DNA of 64,000 bases from positions 34,970 to 98,969 of the forward strand of contig JANTQF010000123.1 in the NCBI GenBank assembly GCA_032988165.1, written 5' to 3'. The position numbers and the translations under genes are program-made. This stretch comes from Emmonsiellopsis sp. PD_33 (taxonomy: Eukaryota > Ascomycota > Eurotiomycetes > Onygenales > Ajellomycetaceae). Shown one piece after another: positions 47,700-57,628 of the stretch; the stretch's first letter is position 1, and every line of letters begins with the position of its first letter. The notes under the pieces were generated by a model that saw only the letters and a program-made list of their open reading frames with translations, ran no database searches and was not told where the DNA came from.

Positions 47700-50050
47700 C
47701 ATCCTACTAGTCTGCATTATTTTGATCATCTTATTGATTATCTTCCTATTAACTGTTAGCTCAGTTTACCTATACATTATGCCTCTAATAGCTGGTATTT
47801 CCATAGCTGTTCTGTCATCAGAAGTTATTATTATCCTGATGTTGGTAATTATTATTATAATTATTATTCTAGTAATTCTAATAGTGTTGATTATTCTAGT
47901 TATAGTGGCTATTGAGGTGCTGATTATCATTTTGGTAGTCCTGGTCATTAAGTCTGACTTTACTCTGGGATTTCTTGTTCTAATTGAGCCTATTATTCTA
48001 ATAGTTATTATAAGTGTGCTGTTTCTGTGAGCTGTAGCTGTTCCTTCTATTCTGAAAGTTCTATGATTGATAGGTATCTTTAATGGGCTGATTATACTTA
48101 TAATAGTTGCTTTAATGATACTTATCCTCCTAGTTGTATTATTTCTTGACTAAGAGAGTAATAAACTTCTCTATAATTATTCTGGGGTCAGGTTTATCCA
48201 CTGTAAGGTGTAGAGGCAGGTTAAGGTACTTCTATAGATGTAAAACTAACATGTTCTTATTATTACTATAGCTGCAGTGTTTAGCTGTGTGGATCAACTC
48301 AGCTGTAAATGCTGTAATATTATAGCTATTCTGAGTGTTCTGTACTGTGTAGTATATCTTGTCAAACTTATTAAGAGATTTACTAGGTGCTATTCTAAAT
48401 TGAGTCTTCAGAGCTTTATAGATTTATATTACACTATCTGGGTGATTCAGAAGGCTGTATTTGATCACATCTGATACTTCTAAAATCTACCATATATTGG
48501 CTGTGCTGTGAAAATAGATTGGTAAGTCTTATTTGATAATTATTATATCTCTTGACTGTGCTATCACCTTGATGTGAACAGTGAAGAAGAAGATGTCTTG
48601 ATAGTAGGTCCTATAATCTTTATCTTAAATATCATTAAATCTGATAGTGTCTAGCTAGAAGATTCTAATATCTGTCACCTTTTATGAGGCATTAAATGTA
48701 TATGAAGTGTATTAACTTTCTTGACTATCTTAAGTTTGATGACTAGGTACTGAGTTAGCATTATATCTATAGGCTGGTTCTTCTGGGCCTTCATTGTCTC
48801 AGCTGAGAGAGAGTTAATGATTATTCTTATTAGATGTTTATTGATGTGGTATATCAACTTCTAACTTAATGAGAGTCTTATAAAACTACTTTTAGACCAG
48901 TTGAGTAATAGTATGTATCTATCTGATGGATAAACTATTACTATTTGTTAGTATAGCTGAGGTGGCAGTGCTATTAATAGTAAGCATATTAATGTTGTTG
49001 TTGGCTATCCTATTTGATGACTTAATAGGTCTGACTAGATGCTTTTTTGATGAGTATACTAGGTCAGGATTGTCAGCCTAGTAAATGTAAGTGTTTTGCT
49101 GAGATAAGTGATTATTCTATCTAAACAGATGATTTTAGAGTTGATTAGTTACTGATGATATAATAGAGAGTGAACTCTAATATTATAAAATTTCTATTAG
49201 TTAAGTGTTGTTGTTAGTGTCTTAAATAGTAAATCTTATATTTAATATTATAAATAAAGATGAAAAGAAAGATGGGAGAGATGCAGAAGAGAGAGGAAAA
49301 AAAGAGTAAGAAACTAGGTTTATTTATTTTGAATTCTAAGCTAACTTTAAGGTAATTATGGATATCCCAGTATTCTGTATTAGAAGTCTAAGTCATGGGT
49401 TACTTAAACAGATAATTAGATTTAGCTTCTAAATGATCTTGAGGTAAGCACTAGAAGGATATAAGATATTTACTACTATATTTATTATAATTCCTTCTGG
49501 ATTATCTATTGAGACTTCTATTTCTAAAGCTGTTGTTTGCTTGTTTATTATTATTTATTCAGTTAAGAGTAGGATTAAGAGCTATTGTGATGATTTAAAG
49601 GACTTAGATGAAAGTGTAGAAAGTGTATGTAACTATATGAAAGTTAAGTAGTCAGGGTTCTTTAGTAGTAATTTTATACTATATATAAACTATTTAATGT
49701 TACTTTGAAAAGATGCTTTATTAATTATTCAATCTACTGAGTATGCTGGAAGTTTTACTATATCTTAGCTCTCTATCTCTATACTAGCACTATGAGTTTA
49801 GACTCAGCTTGCAAGTAGAGTGTTTAACTTTAATAGGGCCTCTAGGTATTCTGCAGTGAAGATTATGTACTTGACTACTTAAAGAACATTTTAGCTCACT
49901 GTGTGAACATAAGGACCATCATTAGTTGCATATGAGGTTAGGTGGTGAGCTAGTTGGATGGTTTTGACTGTAAGGCTTATAAACATCCTGTAGAGTCTAT
50001 TATTAAAGGTAAGGAGTAGGTTTTCTGATAGAGGCCTGTGGAGGGTTAGA
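47700..50050 (-). pseudogene. Gypsy D gag region with Asn-rich segment
   Basis: The 5' coding part of D on the minus strand. Between about 48,040 and 47,720 the frame that leads into protease is extremely Asn/Gln-rich (NNNYNNNYQHQDNNN). The capsid part upstream is too decayed to define, and no zinc knuckle is visible. Most of this stretch has stops in all frames. Confidence 0.5.
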
Positions 50051-50096
50051 TTTATTTCTTTAGATAACCTATTGAAACTCAAGACATACTACTAAT

Positions 50097-50246
50097 TGTA
50101 ACAAGAATGCAGTGTATAATAAGATTTGTAGAAAAAGACTTGATTCTCCTTGGAGTGTGGAGGCTCCATGATGTCTATACATTGCTGAGGCCATTAGGGC
50201 TGACTAAGCTACTACATGCTATGGAAGTAATGCTGCATGTGTAGTA
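50097..50246 (-). repeat. Gypsy D 5' LTR
   Basis: 150 bp, starts TGTAACAAGAATGCAG on the plus strand and ends GTGTAGTA; AAGAC follows. Confidence 0.9.
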
Positions 50247-52970
50247 AAGACTATAAAAAGTATATACATTAGGTGCTGAAAAGACTCTAGTAATATAACC
50301 TTTATATAAAGAAATTAAAATGTACTTTCTTTGTAAAGAAACTAGAGTTTCTAGGCTTTATAGTTAAGATTAATAAAATTTAAATGGATCAAAATCATGT
50401 AATTATTATTCTTAAATGGCCTGAGCCTCAAACATTTTAAGAAGTTCAAGTTTTCTTAGAATTCATAAATTTCTATTAACAGTTTATATACACCTATTTA
50501 AGAATAACTACTCCTATAATAAACTTGCTAAAAGATAGTATTAAGAGAAAGAAACCTAAATCATTTATATTTACTAAATAAGTTTGAATAGCATTTTAAG
50601 AAGTTAAGCAAGCTTTTATAGATACTATATTACTTAACCACTTCAACCCTAAAAAGCCTATACAAGTAGAGATAGATGCTTCAGGATTTGAAATTACTAG
50701 GATTTTCTCTCAATTATCTAAAAATGTGCAATCAGAACCTACTAGTAATATATAAGATTTTAAGGGAAGTTAGTAGGAAGATACCTATTCACTTACAACA
50801 TATAAGTAAGATTAATTATTAGTTGCCTTCTATTCAAAGAAGTTAAATCTAATATAATATTAATATGATATATATAATTAAGAATTATTAATAATTATTA
50901 AATTATTTCAAGTGTGAAGACACTATATGTAAGACATTAAATTCCCTATTTAGATGCTAATAAATTATACTAATTTATATTACTTTTTCATCATTAAGAA
51001 GCTATCTAATAGATAAGTATGTTAAGTAGAAGAGCTATTAGAATATGATTTTTATATTCACTATCATCTAAATTGACTTAATTTCATTAATATGCTATTA
51101 AGGCAATCAGACTATGAAATAGTCCTTCAAGAGGAAAATGTTGATAGAGTATTTTCTATATTACAGTAAAAACTAGCTGTATAAGATTTAGTTATACTTA
51201 GTATAGATGATATTAATAAAGTATTTATAAAGAGAAAACACATGACATTAGAGGTAATTATATAGAGTAATTAAAATAATATCATATAACTAGCTAGTAT
51301 AATACTGTCTAAGAGAGCTAGCACTGATAGTCTAGAACATCTCATACCTTATTTAGTAGCTATAGAAGCTGTATAAAATGAAATAAGCTATAATCTTCCA
51401 TCTAGAATACTTATTGAGTTTATAAAAGAGATATAGGAGAGGGATACTTTTACTATATCTTAAATTCAAGAATTAAATAGGTGTGGAGATCTCAGAAGAG
51501 ATTCCCCAATTAAATCTATAAATTCAAAACTAACTAAATCAGCTATAAATTATTAGTATCTCAGAGAGTATGAACTTCTGATGTAAAATAAATCTATATT
51601 CATCTTAGAAAGTAAAGTCTTATATAAAAAGTTATTATACATTTATCATGATAATCTCTATGTAAGATATTTTAGAATCAATAAGATAAAAAAATTACTT
51701 TAAAGAAAGTATATATAGAAAGAGATTCAAAAGGATGTAGTTAATTACATCAATATATACAATATATACTAAAGAGTAAAGGTTTTAAGATACTTACACT
51801 ATAGAACCTTATTATCATTGCTAATTCTAAATTAGCCATAGAAATCTATATCAATGGATTTTATAGTAGATTTACTGAAATCTTAATTTCAGGGCAAGAG
51901 ATATGATAGTATTCTAGTCATTATTGATTAATATATTAAAATAACTAAATATATTCCCTGTCTAAAGATCATTAAAGCTCTGAATCTAGCTGAATTGATT
52001 ATAGATTCAATAGTTAATAAATATGGACCTTCAAAATTAATTATATCTAATTATAAATTAATATTTATAAGTCACTTCTGGTTAGTATTTTACTATCATC
52101 TTTAAATTCAATAAAATTTATTAATGACCTTTTACTCTTAATTCAATGGTTAAACTGAACATCAAAATCAAATACTAGAGCATTATCTTTAAACATATTA
52201 CTCCTACTATTAAGATGATTGGCTAAAATATTTATCAACAGCTTAATTTACTTATAATAATGTTAAATAAGCTTTATTAAATATATCTTCATTTTTCATA
52301 TTCCTCAGATATAACCCAGATCTACCCCAAGACATTGTAGATGATATCTCTGAGAGGGAGACAAGCTCTACTAAAAATTAATAGAAACCTCAGGAAGTAC
52401 TAGATGTGATGTAAAGACTTGAGATATTAGAGAAAGTCTGTAAGATATTAATAAATACTCTACATTATACCTATGAAAAATAGATATAATACTATGATTA
52501 AAAGTATAAATTAATGACATTTCAACTTGGAGAAGAAGTCTTAATTTTAGTAAAGAATATTAAGATAATAAGACCATGTAAAAAGCTAGATAATTAATGA
52601 CTTGAATCATTCCTAATTATTAAGATAATTAGAAAGTAAGCTTATAAGATTAAGCTATCTCTATTATTCAGTAATATTCACTCTATTTTTCATATTTTAT
52701 TATTAGAGCTATATCAACAGCAGCTGGGAGAAGAACCACTGAGATCAGATAGAATAGAAATAGCTAGGAATATTAAATATATTATTAAAAGAGTATTAGA
52801 TAAATAAATAGAAAAGAATTAGAAATCAAAATATCTAGTTAAATGAGAAAGATATCTAAATTTAGAAAATACCTAAAAATTAAAAGAGAATCTAGAAAAT
52901 GCTCACAACCTAGTCAAAGTATAGAAATAAGTAAATTATAGCTGAAATATAAGAACCTTCTATTACTAGA
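50247..52970 (+). pseudogene. Gypsy C second part of pol
   Basis: Continues the frame of 38,410-40,566 after removal of D. It reads the end of reverse transcriptase (KLKCTFFVKKLEFLGFIV at about 50,306-50,366), RNase H, integrase (SMDFIVDL near 51,850) and a chromodomain near 52,775-52,900. The phase matches exactly: 9,685 bp removed. Stops are frequent. Confidence 0.8.
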
Positions 52971-53329
52971 AATAAGAATAAGATTGAAAGTGAAAATAAT
53001 TCATTTCTCTACCTCTTTTTTCCTATAGGATTTTTAGATAGGTGGGCTGGAATCAACAACCTAGGCATAGAATAAGATAATACTCTTCTCCTATTTTCCC
53101 ATATAGTTTTAGAAGTTTAATAAGGCTATTACCTTATAAAAATTAGAAAGGAAAATGATTAAAAATTAGTTATCCTAAAGAGTAAAAATAATATTAAATT
53201 AAATTAAAAATTGTCTAAAGACTATAAGATAAAAATGCTAGAAAAATAAACTCCCTACACTCAATTTATTACTTTATAATAAATAGGCCTCTATCTATAT
53301 GTAATTAATTAGTCTTCAATATGATTATA

Positions 53330-54250
53330 TTATAAATATAATATAGTTACTTACCCTATTCATTCTCTTCTTAAGAGTATCTAATTACTCTAATATTTTC
53401 TATAATAAAGCTATTATCTTCTATTCCTATGTTACAGAAGCTGCAGCTCTTAACTTACATAGAGAGTATATTCTAATGAAATTTTCTATACTAAAGATAA
53501 ACTTAGCTACTATAATCTTTACAGCTGTATAGATTACTAACTCTATCACTTAATAATCTATTAGCTCCTGCAGGATGCATACTTTATGATAGAAAGGAAA
53601 TAGAATCTATTTTATTAATTAGCTTTAATAATAATTTACTAATAATATGTTAATAAGGAGTAAGATACTCATCTTATCACAGAAGTTATAACTCTTTTTA
53701 CAGTAATTATATTTACTCTAAAAATACTTTTTAATGTAGATAATTTCCTTATCATTCTAATACTACTTCATATAATACAAGTAGATATTTATACTTATAA
53801 ATATAATTAGAATAGAGGTAGTAGCTTTCTTTCTATTCTCCTTAGATTTAGAAGTACATTCAAATAAAGATAACTCTTTAATAATATTAAAGAGATAGAC
53901 TCACTAATTACTCTCCTCTTTCTTCTTGAGCTCAGAGGACTCTATTATCACCTTAGATCACTTAGAAATATTTAGAGTAATTATATGTCTGACTCTATTC
54001 TTATAATCATTCATTAGTGAAGAGTATAGAGATATATTCAATTTAATAGATTTATTAGTACTAAATATTAAAGTATTAAAAACAGTCTACCTTTATATTA
54101 ACTTTATATAATTAAAATATTAATGATGATCTATCTTCTTCTCTTCTAACTTAAATTATTAACTCTCTTTCTTCTTATACTTCTTTCTTTTCTCTTCTAC
54201 CTTCTTTTTTATAACTCAAGCTATTTATTTCTCTTTCTTCTTCTTTTTTT
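53330..54250 (-). pseudogene. antisense accessory gene remnant of Gypsy C
   Basis: Opposite to gag-pol and downstream of the chromodomain, the minus strand reads NISLYSSLMNDYKNRVRHII and SSELKKKEESN (about 54,050-53,900), a Cys-containing SKYNYCKKSYNFC block (about 53,715-53,670), FIFSIENFIRIYSLYKLRAA (about 53,505-53,445) and a coil IIALL...LDTLKKRMNRV (about 53,420-53,350). These align in order with blocks of the antisense gene of B. Decay is advanced; exon borders are not assigned. Confidence 0.5.
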
Positions 54251-54866
54251 CTTCTTCTTTTTCTTCTTTTTCTCCTTCTTCTTCTTCTTAACTCTACCTC
54301 TCTATTAGGAGTAAGGACATTTTATCCCTACTTAAATATAACTAGAGGAAAAGACAGGGAAGACTATATATATATGGAAGGATAGAGTCACAGGCATCAC
54401 TATACTATATTAGTTATATTGATGTTTTGATTTCATACTCTTATTATAATTACAGTATAAATAAGATACTTACTTAAAGAGAGCAAGTAAAGATCTAAAA
54501 TCATTAAAATAAAGTAAAATTTTATTATTTTTACTATATTATATATTAGCCTTAGTTTTATCTTTTAATAATCAAAATCACACATTTTTACATATATTTT
54601 TAAGTAAATTAAATAGCTTTTAAACTTACCAGCAAGATGTTTCAAAAGATTAGAGAAAGAAAAAATTTAAAAACTCTATAAAATATTTTATTAGTATTTA
54701 TTATTACTAGAGGGAATCTACTAATATATCTATATAATATTAATATAATGATTATATAGAATCTCCCAGAGCATTTCATTATAATAATACATTATTAAGA
54801 GATTATCTCTTATTCTATAATATATAATTATAACTTCAGAATGAAGCTATTAAAGAAGGAGATAAT

Positions 54867-55307
54867 TATTATGATAGTATGTTAAGTTTAGAAGCCTACT
54901 ACACTATATTAATGATTAAATTGATTTAATTATTTAATTATTATAATAGTATACTAAGTCTGGAAGCCTACTATACTATATTAATAATCAGGTTAGTTTG
55001 ATTATTCTCCAACTCTATAATAGGCTATATCAGGCTAATATATACATATTATTAATATTAGAATAATGTAGTCACATCACTATCTAGACCTATATATAGA
55101 ACAGGCTAATTTCTAGTATTCTAAAAATTAGTAATTTATTTCTTAATTAATTCTATCTATTAGTATCACTTCATTTTATTTCTATATACTATTAATTAGT
55201 TTATCTTTATACTCTGATCTATCCTTACTTCTTAAAATCAAAGTGAAGCTATCTCTACTACATTTATCATATAAAGTAATAATAAGTTTCTACTACCTAG
55301 CCTTACA
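54867..55307 (+). repeat. Gypsy C 3' LTR with internal 72-bp tandem repeat
   Basis: 441 bp, equal to the 5' copy; the TAGTAT-type units start at 54,875 and 54,947. GCATC follows. Confidence 0.9.
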
Positions 55308-55312
55308 GCATC

Positions 55313-55621
55313 AGAGGCTTCTGCCAGTTAAGAAGTATTAAGTATATTACCAGGCATTCTATACATTACTGGGGTAGTTGTAGTCCAAAAAATCTATTAA
55401 TAATATGCCTGCAAGATGTCTGAAAAATCATTTATGTAGTTTGAAAAAAAAAATTTCACATCATGAGAAATTGTAAAATGAGTGTGAAAAATGCAAAAGA
55501 CATGTAAATTCTGGGTAATTGAATATCACACTATAAATCCAATGAGATATCTGAGTTGGGTGAACCTTCCAGTCTTAATTGCAGTGGTTTTTAATAAAAA
55601 TGTACTATCCAGGCTATAACC
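55313..55621 (-). other. Copia A leader between 5' LTR and gag
   Basis: Internal sequence of element A between its 5' LTR and the point where C inserted. It should hold the primer-binding site at its right end; I could not match it to a tRNA with confidence. Confidence 0.5.
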
Positions 55622-55733
55622 TGTGGGAAGGTTGAAGATCTCTTGTATTACTATGCTAGTGAGGAATCTATCTACTGTGTGATCATGTAAGCGCGCTATG
55701 CCTGATTGGGAGGCCGGAGGCGTACGGCCAACA
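55622..55733 (-). repeat. Copia A 5' LTR
   Basis: 112 bp; keeps CpG-containing forms (GCGCGC, GGCGTACGGCC) that are TpG or CpA-derived in the left copy, so it is the less mutated of the two. ATACC follows at 55734-55738. Confidence 0.92.
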
Positions 55734-55738
55734 ATACC

Positions 55739-57628
55739 ATACCCGGACAGACTCGAACTTCTAGATTTTCAAAAGAAGGTTCGTGGTTTTCTTTTCTCTT
55801 TTCATTATTTGGAAGAAAAAAAAAGTGCATGCTTCGAGGATAGTTTTAATTCGTGGAAGGGCGTGTTCTGGGGATAGCGGCGATAAGCTTCGGGCTCCGC
55901 CGCGGTGCCAAGACTGCAGCGGCAATTTCTGGCATCTGCTGAGATGGGATATTTATAGTTGAGAGTGGTTCCGCCGGCTTCTTGTTCTCTTGAAAGTCAA
56001 GAAGGAGTCTGGGAGTAGGCTATGAAGAACAATGTCATGGATGCCGGGTCGGCGGTCAGCCGTTGAGTCACAGTGTGGGCTGACGTCGGTGGCAGTCGGG
56101 GAACCAACGAGACGACAGAGGGCATGCAGTGTGGGATGCCGTGATGCCGATATCGAGGAGGGAGCAATAGACTACACAGGGCCTGTCGAACCAACGTAGG
56201 GATTCTCTGTAGGTTAATATACAGGGCTGGGAGGAGATGGATGCAATAAGCTTCCTGTCAGCAACATGCATGGCGGAGAGCTGCAAAGGCTGCAAAAATG
56301 GATTTATAATCCAGCCCGCAGCCGCTGCTAAACCAGCGACGGGCTGTTCCGCAAGCAGCGCAGTCGGGCCAACCTTCTTGCCGAGGCCCCCGCGCCAGCC
56401 CGCTCGCTAGCCAATGGCAGGCGTCGCTGCGGCCAGGGCCAGGCTTCTGGCGTGGTCTGGACTCTGGTGCTGCTTTAGGGCGGTGACGACACTAGAACCT
56501 TCGCTCTCTCCGCCCGCCTGGCCTGCATCCCGTCGAACTTTCTGCCCGTCCCTGACTGAGACTCCCTGACTCTCTGGCTCTCTGGCTCCCCGACTCCCTG
56601 GCCGCGCTATCCACGCTGCATCTGTCCTTTCGTCATTGCCCGCAACCTCATCTCCTCCTGTCTCTCCTCCTCCAACGCCCCCCAACGCCCCCCAACCCGC
56701 CTCGTCCTCGCTCTCGCACCGCCCCGCCTCTGCTCCTCCCGGCCATCCAGTCCACGCGTGAAAGCAGCAGCTGTCTCTGTGGTGCATCTTGACTCCTCTC
56801 CTCTCTGTCCACATTGCGGCTGCCTGGCCCCGTTGCCTCTGCCTCGTCCTCTGCCTCCCGTCTGCTGCCCGCCGTGATCCTATCATACCCCCCCAGATTG
56901 CTCCCTCAGGCCACCTAACAGCCCCTGCTCTCTTTCTGTGTCTTGCGTCATAGCCTTGCCTGCTCGGGCCGCCATTATACGAGTATTTTTTTTCCTCAGC
57001 TGGCCATCTTTCTTCTTCCTAAACCATTCCTCCTCAAACCGCAACCAGCGGACAGCCATCGCGCTCTCCCCAATCGAGTCATTCATTCTCGCAAACGGTG
57101 TTGATACATCATCATCTCTCCTCTATCGAATCTGGGATTTCCTCTTATCCTGGTAGAGCGTGGAGATTGATTTGTCGCCGTGGTCTATTCATTCTCCAGC
57201 CATCCGTCCTAGCGCAATCACACTCAGTGTGAAAACATCTGGGCTGATACGGAATATATAATAAAAGTTCAAGAGAGAAAGCGGGATTGTCGTTCGGTTT
57301 GCCTGCTCAAGTCGCAGAGGTGGCTGCCTGCTGCATTTGGAAGATCGATCCATCTCATTAGGATCTTGAATCAGAGGCACTTCCCAGTGGGCCTAGCGTC
57401 AGCTTCGACTCCGCTATACGTGTATTAGTCGACCTATTTCTCCTACCGTTACGACCAGATAAGAATTGTTTAAAATATAGCGGCCATCAGTTCTATCCTC
57501 TGGACAACTAGCAGAGAACAAGCACACTTTCCAGCCTTGGGCTGTCTTTCTGTGTCGCTGATTTACAGGCTGTTTCTTTGAACGAACGCTACCTGTTACT
57601 TATCCGGACTTGTACCATCATCTCAGCG
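55739..57628. promoter_or_regulatory. YAP1 upstream region
   Basis: GC content returns to normal within about 150 bp of the island edge. The stretch 56,400-57,000 is strongly CT-rich on the plus strand, a common feature of fungal promoters and leaders. Minus-strand frames here (for example 56,407-56,886) are its purine-rich shadows. An in-frame ATG at 57,578 lies 17 codons before the chosen start. No separate gene is supported. Confidence 0.5.

Larger units (their letters stand above)
40567..50246 (-). mobile_element. Gypsy element D, 9,680 bp, nested in Gypsy C
   Basis: LTRs of exactly 150 bp at both ends (40567-40716, 50097-50246) and a 5-bp target duplication AAGAC (40562-40566, 50247-50251). 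Sense is minus: gag region 50.0-47.7 kb, protease to chromodomain 47.4-43.5 kb, then an extra large frame 43.4-41.1 kb. The two LTRs differ at about 23 positions by hand count, all transitions. It is the youngest insertion by position (inside C, inside A). Confidence 0.93.
37922..55307 (+). mobile_element. Gypsy chromovirus C, inserted in Copia A and split by D
   Basis: Two 441-bp LTRs (37922-38362, 54867-55307) enclose gag-pol in the plus sense. The target duplication is GTATC at 37917-37921 and GCATC at 55308-55312, which differ by one transition. Taking out D (9,680 bp) and one AAGAC copy leaves 7,701 bp and puts the two halves of pol back in one frame, which confirms the nesting. It is a relative of B with the same order of parts but is more decayed. 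Confidence 0.93.
25407..55733 (-). mobile_element. Copia LTR retrotransposon A, split by three nested Gypsy insertions
   Basis: The outermost element of the island. Both ends are 112-bp LTRs (25407-25518, 55622-55733) running TGTxGGAAGG...CCAACA, flanked by ATACC at 25402-25406 and 55734-55738. Sense is minus: gag at about 37,916-36,115, integrase at about 28.3-27.4 kb and reverse transcriptase at about 27.0-26.0 kb. Removing B and C with their target duplications leaves about 5.2 kb, the usual Copia size. All coding parts are full of stops and very AT-rich, as expected after RIP. It is the oldest insertion in the nest. Confidence 0.9.

Noticed and set aside
47722..48030. 102-codon hydrophobic plus-strand ORF that looks like a membrane protein
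   Set aside because: It is the antisense shadow of the Asn/Gln-rich segment of Gypsy D; AAT/AAC codons read backwards give Ile/Val/Leu.
55622..55733. Solo LTR unrelated to the left repeat at 25,407
   Set aside because: Equal length, same orientation and the same ATACC on the outer sides show the two are ends of one element.
55739..55790. tRNA-like 3' half on the minus strand (GTTCGAGTC box beside the Copia insertion)
   Set aside because: The B-box-like core is present but the T stem has mismatches, no matching acceptor 5' strand or D arm exists within 90 bp, and no anticodon arm can be folded.
56407..56886. 159-codon minus-strand ORF rich in Gly/Glu/Arg
   Set aside because: Reverse of a CT-rich YAP1 leader; low complexity, no domain, no splice context.
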